This document shows, in pieces, positions 12,557 to 25,263 of a stretch of DNA of 64,000 nt. The notes under the pieces were generated by a model. That model was not told where the DNA came from. It worked only from the letters and a program-made list of their open reading frames with translations, and made no database searches. The stretch's first letter is position 1. Each line of letters begins with the position of its first letter. The DNA lies in NCBI GenBank assembly GCA_009746045.1, contig RPFO01000356.1, forward strand, positions 52,528-116,527. Reading direction: 5' to 3'. The stretch comes from Mesostigma viride (taxonomy: Eukaryota > Streptophyta > Mesostigmatophyceae > Mesostigmatales > Mesostigmataceae). The position numbers and the translations under genes were made by a program.

Positions 12557-15500
12557 CTACGCAAGCACCGCCTGACTGCCCCCCTTGGGGGACGCATACG
12601 TGGGTGGCTGCACGGGCTGCATCCTGCGCACAAACTCCCACGCCGAGTCGGTGCCCACGTCCGCCAGCACGCGGTGCGTGGCCGCGGCCGTGGCTTCACC
12701 AAACAGCGCCAAGTCCTCAGGTGCCGACAGCGCCATGTCGCCCGCCATCTCAAACGCGCCCATCTGGCCCTTCTTGCCAGCCGCACAGCCCCGCCGCTTG
12801 TCGCGCGGGAACACGTACACAAACACCTCGTCGAGCGCGCTGGCCCCCTCGCCCGCACCCTCCCTGCGGCTGCCAGGAGCCACCAGCAGGTTCACCGTGT
12901 GGTTGACTGGGTCGGCCGCCAGCCATGCCTCGATGGCTGCATGCGCCTCCATGCGCCCCGCCGAGGCGGCGCCCGCGTCCATGTGCCAGTCGTGCAGCGT
13001 GCCCAGGGAGAAGCGCAGCAACGGCGCAGGGTAGCTGCAGCTGCCGTCACGCTCCGGCACCAGGTGCTCGACAGGCAAGGGGACAGTGGTGATGTGGAAG
13101 TGCTGGTGCCAGGGGACAGACGCGCCCGCGCCATCACCATTATAAAGGGAGCGGAACATGCCACCTGTCTGCACATGTAGGTCCACCATCGACTCCAGCA
13201 ATTGCTGCGAGTAGACCTGCGCGCACACAGATAGGCCGGTAGAACACAGATAGGCCGGTAGAACACGGACGAGGGAACAGGTTGGTCAGGGTACGAGCCA
13301 GGGAGGGAGGGCACTCCCCTGCCAGCAGCGCCACCGTGCTGGCTATGAGGCCGCGTGTCGGCGATGGAGGGTTGAGTATACGCTGACAAGACGGGCGTCC
13401 TGGTGGACACTGCCCTCCTACCCGCTAGCACACATCCCAAACATTGGACAATTCTTACGAACACAGCATATTTCCCGCTTTCTTTACAGCCCTGACCAGG
13501 ATAAACGGGCAAAGCAGAGAAAGCACCATGGCCCACCAAGTGGCACTGATAAGCCCCCCTAGCAACACTGCAACAAGCTCCACACGCTCCCAGGCTGCCA
13601 CACATATCGGGCAGGAGGGGGGGGGGGGGGGAAGGGGAAAAAACCTCTTTGCCTTGTCTGCATGGCCAGTGCATTGGTTACCAGATGGCCTTTAACTGCC
13701 CCCCCATGCCCCCCCATGCCTTCAAACGTTGGCTAATGCCCCAAATGTTGCCAATGCCCCCTTTACCAAAGCCCCCTTTTGTGCACATTGACATCGCCGC
13801 TGGCTCCTTCCAACAACTGTGCGGCTCCCCTCACCCCATCCCACCCACCCCCCACACACCTGAACTACCCAGGCCCACACCCACACCCACAGCTCCGCCC
13901 ACATCCTCGCTTGCACGCGCTGCCCCCCCACCTGATCCCTGTGCTGGGCGTCACACACGGTGAAGTGGTGCTGCGTGATCCACGCAAAGTTGGCGCCCGC
14001 GATGTACTCGCGCCCGGCGAGCGTCATCGGGATGAGCCGCTCCAGCGGGTTGCACTCGGCGATGTTGGCCGCGCACAGGAAGCAGTGCCGGTGGTGGGGG
14101 TCGCGTGGGTCGCGGAATAAGCTGCACTCGCAAGCGTGGGTGCACAGGGCGAGCAACGGGGGCGCCCAAGGGGGGCAGTGCCATCAGGTGCCATGCCAGC
14201 ACGCGGCCCAGTGCAACGTAACAAGTGACTGGTGGCAGCGTGGCACGTTGCCAGGGTGGTCAGTGGCCATCAATGCATCTGCGCTTCCTAAAGGAGCTTG
14301 CCGATGTTTCACCCGTATTTGCCCGGCACTCACATACGCGGCCAGCTGACATGACATTAGACGCCACCATGCATCCACCCCCACCCCCCCACCCCCAAAG
14401 CGACCAGTGGGGTGGTTGTTGGGCCACCCTTCAAAGGCGCACACTGTATCTTCCTGCCCCCCCCCTCCCCCCCCTTCCCCCCTCCGTCATCCCCCCCCTT
14501 ACATCGTCTCGCGGCGGTGGGGGTTGATGATCCCGCGGCGCTCGAGCTCCTTGACATCACCTCGCACCTCGCGGTGGGGCATCCACGTGAAGCGGAACGG
14601 CAGGCCGCCACCTGGCGCGCCGGGGTCGCTAGTCACCTTCACCTTGTGCACGGTGGGGTCATCCACGGGGGCCGGCCCGTTGGACGCCAGTGCGGCCGAG
14701 GCGGCTAGCTCCTTGGCATTGGACGCGACGTCGGAGGAGGAGAGGATGAAGCCCTCTTGCACTTGCATCTCCCACGTGTCCAGCAGCAGGTGCAGCAAGC
14801 CTGCGTGGCCAGGCAATGCCTCGGCTTCACTGGGCAACACGTCGCCTTGGCTGGCTGGCTCGTCGGCATTATAGGGGATGTCTACCTCCCGGAACGGGAC
14901 CTTACCAGGCGCGGTGACAGTTGCTTGCTCCGTGAAGACTCCCACCCTGTCCACCGAAGCCGGGCCGGGCAGACAAGGCAGGCGTTGCCGTTTACACATT
15001 AGAACGTGCTACGTAGTTCAGACAGCATGGCAAATTGTCGGCAACCACATGTCTGTGCAGGAATAGAAGGAAGGAGGGCTGGGGCAGGGATCCCTCCAGC
15101 CGTGCGAGATGTGCATCCCTATGCGTACGCATGCACTGAACAGAGTGCAGGGCGACGTGGCAAGATTCATTGGCTCAACGTGCCCAGAAGGCCAGCTAAT
15201 TGATTAAAGGCGTTACCGTTACGGACCCAAAGAGGGAGCAAGAGCTAAGACATACTGTGGTGAATCGCTAGCAGTCCTGTTGAATACTAGGGGTGACGAA
15301 AGGTATGATAATTTGAGGACACATAGGGAGCGTTCGAATGCAGCCAAGGGAAACGGTGGCATTGCGAAGCAAGGCCAGCTATACATTACAAGAGGAAGCA
15401 TACCGGTCTGAAATGTAGTACGAAGAAGTCCTGAGATACCCACCTGGCATCCTCCGCGATCTTCGTGGCCTCGAGCTTGGTTTTATTTCCTCCTTGTCGT

Positions 15501-15715
15501 CGAGGAGAGGAGACGACATCAAAGTGATGAGGGGATGCCAATCCTGGCATATATCCCGGAACAGCCGACGGGGACGGATGCCTGGGTACCATGCCGGACG
15601 CGCCATGGTGAACGGACCCCGATGGCGTCGAGTGCGAGGAATGAGACGAGTGTGTCGTGCTGACGTGAAGAGCATCTGCAAATGCCACTTGTTCGGTAGC
15701 AGTGGCCGTCTGCAT
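12557..15715 (-). CDS. HIT-superfamily DUF4922/GDP-sugar phosphorylase-like protein (4 exons)
   Basis: I read minus-strand exons at 15715-15444, 14946-14503, 14121-13932 and 13216-12557. All introns are GT-AG and the phases agree, giving 521 aa. Residues 1-90 are low-complexity (His/Ser-rich). Exon 3 holds HHRHCFLC (C252, C255), then ERLIPMTLAGREYIAGANF and HHFTVCDAQHRDQ. Exon 4 opens with a helix and YNGDGAGASVPWHQHFHI, whose HxHxH (about H339/H341/H343) is a histidine-triad-type nucleotidyl-transfer motif. This order (CxxC, then a 'hold/anchor' strand, then GAGAS…HxHFH) is what I know from DUF4922 and GDP-galactose phosphorylase-like proteins, which break nucleotide-sugar or dinucleotide phosphates. 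The substrate cannot be told from sequence. The ATG at 15715 is the first in frame; the start exon is the least certain part. Confidence 0.7.
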
Positions 15716-16424
15716 TTTTACAGAGACAACGTCGCGCTTCCTTGCAACGTTGCCTACTGCGAATCTAGGAGATTAAAGGATCCCTTACAATGGTAAGTAA
15801 ATTCCTAAAATTAGCAAGTAAATGGCCACCGGTTAATGATGCTGCCGGCGACTTTCCGTAAATCGTGCTCCGTAACGTTTGCGCGTGGGGTTAATATTGC
15901 TTTTCGCAACGGAATCAGGAATCGGCAATAATTGTGGCATTCAGGCGGCACCCCCATGACGTATGTAGTGGAAGCTGATGTGCCAGCGGAGCGCGCAAAG
16001 TTTTCTGACCGAGAGCGTAGCCGTGTGCGTATTTAATGTCATCAGCGTACGTACGGGCTGTACCGGCCAGTTGCCACCCGAACACGGTATTGGAAAGAGA
16101 CAAAATAATTGGTTTGTAGTCTAGCTACGTAGTACGAGCTGTATTATGCAGCTATATATTTCTTGCAATTTTTTAACGCCGTCAGGAAGCCGTACTACTT
16201 TTGTACGTCAGAAACGTGTACCAACACAGACGACATGAACGTACGTGGCTCATACGCGGACAATCCATACGCACACGAAAGGTTTTCCTCGCGCAACGGC
16301 TTCTCGCGGCACGTGCTGCCGTTTCTCCAGATTGCCAGTTGGCCGTACACTGTTTTGGCAATTAGTCCCAATTACCTCGATTAGCTGTGGCTCAACAGTA
16401 GCTGCTTGGCAAAGAGGCGATGAA

Positions 16425-16560
16425 CAGTGAACCATGAACACCCTCACCTGAACCATGAACCATGAACCATGCCTCACCCTCACCTCGATGAACCATGAAC
16501 GTGAGGGTGAACCTGGGTGAACTTTCACCCTGGACGACATGAACACCCTCACCTGAAAAC
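16425..16560 (+). repeat. short tandem repeat of GAACCATGAACC/CCTCACC units
   Basis: Irregular repeats of ATGAACCATGAACC and CACCCTCACC occur, including the inverted form GTGAGGGTGAACCTGGGTGAA, so the block can fold on itself. A CAACAA-rich run follows at 16719-16770. Confidence 0.75.
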
Positions 16561-17009
16561 TGGTGGCTGACAAGTGACAACTGACAACTGACAGGAATCG
16601 ACAGTAAAATTTCCGGAAAAATCGGGTACATTGTAAAGTCTACTATAGATTCTCTGCTGCTCATGTGCGGCGCAACATTGTTGTACAGTGGAAATCTGCT
16701 GCCCATGTGCGGCGTGGGCAACAACAACAACACCAACAACAAGTCAACAACAACAACAACAACAACAACTGTAGAAATAATGCCACAGAACTAACACCCA
16801 TTTCACCGGAAATGCCACAGAACAAGCACGCGCACCTGCCAAGCGCCGCGTCCGGCTCAGTTGTCAGTAATAACGGTAATTCAGCCAAGCAAAGAGGCAC
16901 AATCGTTCGGAATTCAGGATCGTGCCAAACAGGAGGAAAAAATGGTTTCGACTTAGGACTTAGGTTTTTGGAAAACTTAGCCCTGACCGGGAGAAGACAA
17001 GTCTGCGGC

Positions 17010-17480
17010 CTGCGGGGGCTGAGATTAAATAAGAGGTACCTTGAAATTAAATAAGAGGCGTGCATCTATGAATATATAGTTTTGGAGGCGAGTTTCTGTT
17101 GGCGTTAAGTCGTAGTATTGTACGATTGATAGATTGGTAGTGCACTGGTGGTACTGCACGACGGTATTGGACGGAGTTCCCGGAATCCCGGTCTGGCAAG
17201 CGGATTTTGCATCTCACGGGTACATCTCACGGGTACATCTCACGGGGGTTTTTGGAAATCGCACCCGGTGCTGGGCGCACCCGATGACAGATGACAATGA
17301 CGAGAGGCCGCTACGGTACGCGTCGATAAATACGGGTAACGCTTGTGAAAGGAACGGTGTGGGCTGATAAATACGGGTAACGCTTGCAGACGCGGCGGCA
17401 TGAGCCGGAAACATTGTGATCAGGGACGAAACGAACTGACGGAAAGCGCAGCCTACTGGCTCATACTCGTGGGTCAAGAT
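17010..17480 (+). repeat. composite dispersed repeat, also present at 50.1-51.3 kb
   Basis: The part at 17013-17110 (GAGATTAAATAAGAGGTACC then TTGAAATTAAATAAGAGG) recurs at 50820-50920 and inverted at 50660-50720. The part at 17125-17260 is an R1 copy. The part at 17320-17465, with two GATAAATACGGGTAACGCTTG units and CATGAGCCGGAAACATTGTG, recurs inverted at 50130-50275. The same blocks are joined in a different order at the two loci, as expected from nested or rearranged insertions. Confidence 0.75.
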
Positions 17481-18428
17481 GGCGGCCTATGGGCCATACC
17501 ATGCCAAGGCGGCCGCGTAAAGTGTTTATGAACGGTGATTTTGAACGTGGCGTAAGAAAGAACCTGGCCACCACGCCGTTGAGGCATGAAAATTGTAAGT
17601 TGGTGCGTTTCCTCGGCCATAAAACTTCGTATCAACATTGAACATCTTCTTGCCGTAGTGTAATGTGAGTATCTCAAACATATGTGCCGGGCCATTGTCT
17701 TGCTCCCGAACATTTTTCGGTGTTTGGCTTTAAGCACTATAATGGAATGTTGGAGTTGTGGTGTCCATTGTAGTGCTTGTTGGCTGCCTCCATGATCGTG
17801 AGATGTGGCCTTGAATCTCATGTGTGTATTTTGTTTCAACGATGGACTTGAGTTCTTGGTTTCTTTGCGTTACTTATACATGTGGCGCCAACTCCTCCCA
17901 AATGTACAAGGCCACCCCCAGACATGTAACCATGCCCTAGTCTCCACACTTGCAGGTGCGGCGCATGGTGGACGGACCTACGTGGCGCTGCATGCGACAT
18001 ATCTTCTTGCTGCTGCGGCCCGGCTACTATTGCTACACTTATCATCAAGGATGTGGCATATCAGTGGTGCCATCATCATAATTCTTGGCAACGTTTGAAG
18101 CTCAATCAGCCATCATGGTGTGGACAGTAGGTCTAGTGGCCCTTGCTTGCGATGGAGCCGTGGTGCCATCACTTCCCCCGGTGGACATGTGTGCTTCCCA
18201 TCAGTTCCAACGTTCACTACATGTGTTGAGCCGCTCATATTGACGGTGGTTCAACCATGGTTGAAGCTAGCCTGAAGTGGCTGGTTTGGCATGTGCCGAT
18301 TTAGTGGCTAGACGAGTAGTGGGCTCTCAACCCACTCGGGTGCAAAAAGCGAATCTTCACTGGTAGTTTGACATGTCCGGCTTTGTTGGTGAAAGCTCGT
18401 GTAGGCTGTCCAACTGAGTGGTGGTTTC

Positions 18429-18496
18429 AATGGCCGCCGCCGCCTCCTCCGGGCCGCTGCCGCCTCCGGGCCGCCGCTGCCGCCGCCGCCTCCGGG
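18429..18496 (+). repeat. CCG-rich triplet repeat, the target of the LTR element
   Basis: GCCGCCGCC/CCTCC runs lie just left of the LTR retrotransposon and continue right of it at 25956-26060. The two halves therefore formed one low-complexity tract before insertion. Confidence 0.88.
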
Positions 18497-19188
18497 TGTA
18501 ACGACTAAAAATGTTGTGTTTGCAACAGCCTCAGTATCAACATTAGCGTGAAAAGATCTTTATACCTGGGTTGGAGTCGCGACAGATAACTTCACGTCCA
18601 GAGAAGCAATGAAGATGGATCTTCAACAGTTAAGGGAATGAGTCCCCACCCTTGTTAGACACAACAGACAAGTTATATCCAAGTCGACTATCTGTTGAAG
18701 TTATAGTTGACTTTTGGCAAGGGTTGTTTGATTGATGAAACAAGGAAACCCTTGAATTACACCATAGCTTTAGCTCTCACGTACGCATGCACGGCCGCCA
18801 CAATCAGTATAAAAGTCATCGTGCACGCAGAGTCGGCTCAACCCTAACCCGAAAGAACCAATCAAAAGTGAGGATCACTCAAGGTAAGATCCTGTCCTCA
18901 GAATCCACAACACAGCACAAGGCCAGCACTACAGAATCTCCGTGACCTGGAACCAGATCCACCAGGTACGACAGTCTTAAAGAGAATCTATGACTGGCTG
19001 AACTAAACCATACAAAGTACCCCACGTGGATCAGGCCACGACCAATGAGGGTAGAACAATAATTCGACAGATCTCAGCAGGCCTATACTCATACGTCGAA
19101 GCCTCCTAACTATCCAAATAATTGTCCCCAAGAACTCATGATAAGGTCACCAGTAGGAAAACTTTGGATGTAACATTTGGTTGTTACA
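18497..19188 (-). repeat. LTR (3' LTR of the minus-strand element)
   Basis: It begins TGTAACGACT and ends GGTTGTTACA on the plus strand. Read on the minus strand it starts TGTAACAACC and contains GGTATAAAGATC, a TATA-like box, in its distal part. Confidence 0.92.
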
Positions 19189-19206
19189 TATCTCCCCCTC
19201 AAGACA
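19189..19206 (-). other. retrotransposon polypurine tract
   Basis: The minus strand reads GTCTTGAGGGGGAGATA immediately before the 3' LTR. This purine-rich run is the expected plus-strand primer and fixes the element's orientation. Confidence 0.75.
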
Positions 19207-20800
19207 GGAACTCCCAGTTCCTAGAAGCCAAGAAGAATAAACAACAACCTACACAAGAACAACACAACAATAAACAGGAAGTCCACCATCTCTTGGGACA
19301 AGCAGATGGGTTTTTACATCCCTGAAGCCAGGGCCTCCTATCTCATAAACATCTAGTCACAGGTGCTTAAGGAAGACAAGTCACATCCTTATCCACTACA
19401 AGCCCAGATAATCACAGCAATACGGGAAGTCATCCCGTCATCATTCTGGAATTCTGGAACTCCGGACTGGAACATCAGAACTGGAATGGAGCCCCCCCAT
19501 CATCCATCCTGGAATCCCCCCCCTCACACCACAATCCAAAGCCCCCCTTTCCTTCTCAGCCCTGTTCCTCACAGGCTATACCAATCCCCATTCAGGCCAC
19601 CTTGCCATTGGGTCCACACATGGGAAACTGCCCCACCACGTGGGCCAACTCTGGCCAGTTCCTGCTGACCTTCAGCACCATGCAAGTCTCAGTAGCCCCT
19701 GCCACCATCTGGACAGCATAGCGGAAGCATGCCCCAGGAGAGGAGCACCACAGACTGACTCGCCGGGTCCATCACCAAGTAGAGGACGTCTTGTGCCTGC
19801 TCACCCCTGATCTGTACGCTCACCAGAACTGCAGAAAGGTCTTGACCACAGACCACTTAGCACCTATCAGGGCACCAGCACCCATAGTGGCATCAGACGG
19901 ACCCTAAGTTCCACAGTGTACTTGGGCAACCCGGCATTGCAAAAGAGGTAGAAGTCTCCAAAGGAAAACACCTTCTGGCTGAGCTGGAGAAAGAAGGAAC
20001 CAAATCAAAGTCACCCTTCTGAACTGAAACTCCAACAGCTCCCTGTAGGAAGCCTCTCCCATACTCACTGGCTGCAACTGAGTAAATGCCTCCTTCAAGG
20101 CCTCAGGTAAGGCTGCTAGCATGTCCTGCCCCTCAGTAGGCCTCATATCAAACTCAGGTCCTGGTGACAATGCATACATCCTATGCAGCAGATGAGCCAC
20201 AAAAAGGGGAGCCACTCTCATACAGGCTGGTGTGCATACATGAACCACGTCTTAATCATACCAGGCATCAAGCCCTAGGTGAACAACTCCATATGTCATA
20301 TGTCGGGGTACAACACAGAAGTCACTCTCCATGTGCCATCCAGGCTCAGATCCCCTCAACTATCCTCAGAAGCTGGTCACCAAGATCTGGATGTCATCTC
20401 AGCTTAGTCCCACCAAACTCCCCCAAGAGTCCATCCCACTCAACTCAGATCCCAGTCAGATTCGATGAGTCCACATGAATCCAGGAAGGAGTCAACAGGG
20501 TCAAGGCACCTAAGCCAAACAAGGTGAGGCCACTCCAGGTTCTGGGACACCACCCTCCCTCAGCTAGAGTCCACGGGTGAAGGACAAGCCTGACATTCCC
20601 AGGGATAACGGGTCATCCACAGGGATCCATGCCATGAATACTGACAGCTCTCACTGCTTGATCAGGGCAGGAAGCAGAGTGTCATGTAGCAAGGCTAACC
20701 CTCTATACAGCCAACCCCCCATAATTAACTTGGGCTGCCATGCAGGGTCCAAGGCTCATCAGGTCATAGCAGGCTGGATGGATGCCAAGAATGCTCAATC

Positions 20801-21112
20801 CTAACACAGGGCTGGCATGAGCTTCTGCTGCAGCAAGTCCAAGGCCCGCTGACACCCGGCAGTCCACGCAAACTGGAACGAGGAAACGTCAACAGCGCCC
20901 CAGGTGGAAGTGCAGTCACCAAGAGACAGGAGCAATCCAGCAGGAAGACGTCGCCAACAGGGTCGCCTCATGAAGAGCAAGGTTATCTCAGAAGTACGCC
21001 CATGAGGCCGTGGACAGGGTTGTCTCCAGTGGGTACCCGTCAGCAGGTTGGGGAGATGCAACAAAGCACAGCCAAAATAGCCCACCGATGGCCAGCGAAA
21101 CCAGGATACCAT
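20801..21112 (-). pseudogene. reverse transcriptase remnant (Ty3/Gypsy-like)
   Basis: A 103-codon frame ends in FQFAWTAGCQRALDLLQQKL, which resembles the F.W…C..A...L...L segment between reverse transcriptase and RNase H of Gypsy polyproteins. The neighbouring sequence is not open in the same frame and I could find no YVDD-type motif or integrase. It is therefore decayed or a fragment, and the family call is tentative. Confidence 0.4.
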
Positions 21113-23667
21113 CAGGTTCTATGAGGATAGTCAGGGATCTATGAGGAGACCCAGAAAAGATGAACTGAAATCCCAAGGTGTCTCCACGCTATGATCCTCA
21201 TAGATCTCCTCCCCACCAGAACAAAATTTCCCCCCCTCCAGTCGCACCCACAGGAGTAAGAGTGAGGTAAAGCCACATCTCCTTAGTAGCTAGTACTCTC
21301 AACCCATAGCCAGTGGCTTTTTATGAGCCAAGGCACACTATTTCTCCATAAGATGCCTGGGAAACCATCCACAGCCTTGATAGGGATAGCAAAAGATCCG
21401 TAATGCCTCACCAGCATTATGAACGGTATGCCCCAACTGGTAAAGCGTAGCACACGCTACCCCATGCAAGGTTTAGACGCAGCCCAATCCCCTGCACGCC
21501 CTGCTCCCCACACAAATCCCCCTCAGCATAACTGGTAAACTGGAGACTACCAGCATGCCTAATAATTCCACCCCTCTGCGTAGAATAAGCTGTAATAATC
21601 CTGGTATCAACTTCCCAAGATTGACAGCATAACCTAGCAGGAACAAACGCCATGGAATACGCATAAGGACAGAGGCCCAGCCAACCATAGAAGGGTGGGG
21701 GAGGCCTGTCTCTCAGCCCACTGACCCACTGGTGGCCTGCAGGGTCTCTCTATAACGGCGTCCTATGCACCTCATGACTAAAGATGGGATGGGCACTACA
21801 GCAAAGTGTCCAAGACGGAGTTGCATACAGGGCAGCTTGAGAGCAAACTGAAAGCAATCACCAATCAGGCAACTGATGTGCTCAAGCTTGGCAGGGCCCC
21901 CAGCAACAACATCACTCCCCGCAACCATCCAGGTGGCACTACCATGCAAGGTAATGTGGGCATTAGGATCGAAGGAGCCCAAGACAAGGTTGCACAAGTA
22001 GGGCAGCATAAGGGTATGCTGGATGAGGCCATCAGTCATCAAACAGATACACCCTCAGCTTGGCAGGGCCCTAGCAAGTAGACTGAACAATGTCCCCCTA
22101 GTCAAAGCATGGAAGGTAGTATCCATGTTCGTGAACCACGTAGACTGCCAAATAGTATTAATGTCAGTGTACCACGGATACTGATGCATATGAGGCAGGT
22201 TGTAAGGGTGGTAAAGGGCTGAATGGGTCCCTCAACAAACCCACACCTCTAAGCTCATGTGAGCCCCCGCCCAGCACCCAGTAGTCCAACTCCTCAATTA
22301 AGAGGCAACGGAGTGGGCACCATTGTCATCACTGTCATGCCAAAGATTCCAGCCGGCCCCACAGTTGTAGCTCCGTTGATCCCGCCCATCATCCAACCCA
22401 CAAGGACATCCTACCCATGCAAACATGATGCCAGACCCCCCGTGCAAGCAGTCCTATTCATACAACCATCATGCTGTGCAAGCAATCAGCTCAAGGGCGG
22501 ATGGTGTACTATCAAGACAACAAGCCATCCTGGCACCATGCAAGCAAGGATAAGTCCATAGCAGGGCAAAGCAAGGGTAGGAGGTTACTCATCTGCACAC
22601 GGCTGGCTTGATGTCCACCAGCAGGCAGGACCCAACACAGCGTCAGGAGCAAGCACCAGCATTACAGATACGCGTCACTTGGGCGTCCCCAAGTCACCAG
22701 AGTCCCAGCGGCCACCATGCAGTGCTTGATGAAGTCTCCACCATTGAGTGCTTGCAGTCACCACCAACAGCACTAGTCAACCACCAGGATACTCTCCAGC
22801 GTCGCCTCCATGCACCATGTCCGCCATTGACAAGTTACCAATCCCCCACTGGCCTCAAGTCCCCAATAGGCTACTGCCACCACGCCCAATCAGCGTTGGA
22901 CCACCCCCACATGTGGGTAGTCAACACAGCGGTTGCCTGACTGGACAACCAAGACTAGCTGCTTGCGCCGGTCACGCGATGGGGAAGTGACTAAGCTGCT
23001 TTAAGGAGGCCTGGAACGGACACCAATGAGCCTGGCTCCAGAAGCTGCTTGGAAGAATGACCACATGCTGTCAACTTCCCGGACTGAACGTCAATCAGCT
23101 GCCAGAAGGAGCCAGCAACCTTCACTATGGCACTCAGAAAAACTGCCTAGTAGGCAAACCACAGACTGCCAACCTGTCAAGACAGCTGACTCTAACATGG
23201 CTACTACCAAGTGCCAGGTAGCCAGAACTCCTAAGCCTAAGGAGTGACAAGGGCCTGAGGTGGTCCAACAGCCCGCACAACTGCCCAAAAGTCAAGAGAA
23301 TGGGCCTAAAAGCGCCTTGCCCAGTGTCAAAAATTCTGATCTGAGAACTATATCAGATATATTCACAGATAAGAACTATGACAGCAGCCCTGGTGTCCAT
23401 ACTTGCTGTCCTAGTGCACCTCCTAGGCCCAACAGGGGCCATCTGCCAACAAGCAGTGGTAACCATCATGTCCTCGGAGAAGTAAATGTGTGGTCACAAT
23501 GGTCTGGCGCAGGTAAGGGCCCCAACTGGCAAGTGACCCACACCCCACTTGTAAGGGGACGTTGTCAAGCAAGTGGTCCACCCCCTCTGGGAACGTGTGT
23601 CAAAGGACACCGTCTGGCAAGTGGGCAACCCATGCAAGAGACCCCTGGCAACTCATGGGTGCCCGTG

Positions 23668-23925
23668 TGATACCCTCCGGGGGACAACCTACTGCAGGTA
23701 TCCCGATGTCCCCTGATGTGGTGGCATCTACCATGCCATATGCCTCCATGATAGCATCTGGCAACCCTTTGGCAGACCTGGGATATCCAACTCATGTGAT
23801 ACCCTTTTGGGGACAACCCACTGCAGGTATCCCGATGTCCCCTGATGTGGTGGCATCTACCATGCCATGTGCCTCCATGATAGCATCTGGCAACCCCTTT
23901 GGCAGACCTGTGATATCCACTCCCC
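23668..23925 (+). repeat. 129-bp direct duplication in the retrotransposon interior
   Basis: TGATACCCT…GACAACC…CTGCAGGTATCCCGATGTC repeats with a 129-bp period (starts 23668 and 23797). A more distant pair (CCACTCCCCCGCA…AAATT…CTCAGGGTAAC) occurs at 23918-23950 and 24055-24085. They explain the repetitive minus-strand frame at 23565-24299, which is unlikely to be a real gene. Confidence 0.85.
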
Positions 23926-25245
23926 CGCAGAAATTTTCTCAGGGTAACTAGACACAGCTGTCCAAGTATGATAGTGGAAACCCCGTACCTGCTGTTGTTC
24001 TGCCCTGGCATGTGTGATGCCGTCTGGAAATTACATTGCAGACAGCCAGGATGTCCACTCCCCCGCAAAAAATTGCTCAGGGTAACCAGACGTAGCTGCC
24101 ACCAATCTGGACCACTCTGGACAACTCCTAGGGAGCTCGCCCTTTCCATAGTACCATGTTGATAGTGGGAACAACTCAGATGCCGTTGTTCTCCTCCCCA
24201 CCAAAACCAAACCACCATCCACGTGGGAGGAACCAAAGCTCCACCTAGAACGCCTCCACTGTCATGTTGCTCAACAAGAAAAGGAAGAGTTTCCCTCACA
24301 ACTGAAATAAATGTTTGGCGACGCGTGAATTAAGAACGTGCCACAGTCCTTAAACAGCTAGGGTAGGCTGCCCATGCAAAAAGAAAGGCAGCCATGAATC
24401 CCTACTGTCCGCTCATCCGGAGCCACCCTCAAAAGACACGAGGTGTAACCTGAGCCACACCGTAACAATGTCGTCAAAGAAAAGCAGCACCGGGAAAAAA
24501 ACAACCTGAGACAGCGACGTAGTCAGGCGGTCGCGGTGGTGGTCGTGCGTGCAGCCGCAACCCGGAAGCCGGGTGATAGGTGCCGTCGGCAGCAACAGTG
24601 CGTCGGCTCAGCCATAACCCGTAGCGCCATGTCAGCCTGGCGGAAAACAGAGCCGGCAGGAAAAAAAAACAGCTCCTAGCAGGATTCTGGAGCCGGACCT
24701 GCTGAGCTACTGGACCAACACTCCGCATTGCCCTGCTCGAAACGTAGCAACACTTGCGTAATGCTAATATATAAAGATGTTTGGAGCTAGGAGGAGACTG
24801 CGGCGTCAGCAGCCACGACAGACAGGGCGGTGGTCGGACTTCAGCACGATGCGGCCAGCCAGCCGACAGCCCGTAAGTAAGTACGCTTGTCTATGAAATA
24901 TTGCACGAATCCAAATAGTTGACGTCTGGGAGTAGATGAAAAAACCCTTTCATCACCGGTCGTCCGTTGAGCTGCTAAAGATGTGGTTGCATCTTCAACT
25001 CTCTTACTTCATAACGGTGGTTGTGTCTCCGGGTTACTCATCACTCCATGGGTCGCGCATGCCGGACTGGGAAGACGTTAGAGACTTGTGAGCTCAAAGC
25101 AGCTCTCAGAGCAAGACTGTCACATAAGGATGAGTCACACTCTAAAAACTGTCCGAACACACAGCATAACGTACCCTCTCTGGGTCGGGCATGACTTTCA
25201 TTGTTAACCGTGAACTAATACTATCAAGATCACCAACACCTAGGT

Positions 25246-25263
25246 AGAAACCTCCGATACCAA
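25246..25263 (-). other. retrotransposon primer-binding site
   Basis: On the minus strand, TTGGTATCGGAGGTTTC follows the 5' LTR immediately. It resembles the TGGTATCAGAGC site complementary to initiator tRNA-Met used by many plant LTR elements, with one difference in the core. Confidence 0.7.

Larger units (their letters stand above)
15716..18428. other. host DNA with no recognised gene, repeat-rich
   Basis: No convincing coding frame. The stretch contains short tandem copies of TGAACCATGAACC (16.4-16.6 kb), a CAA-rich run, and a block of dispersed repeats at 17.0-17.5 kb that recurs in inverted and direct form at 50.1-51.3 kb. Confidence 0.45.

Noticed and set aside
23565..24299. 244-codon minus-strand frame in the LTR element
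   Set aside because: Its internal repetition follows the 129-bp DNA duplication and it has no retroelement motif.
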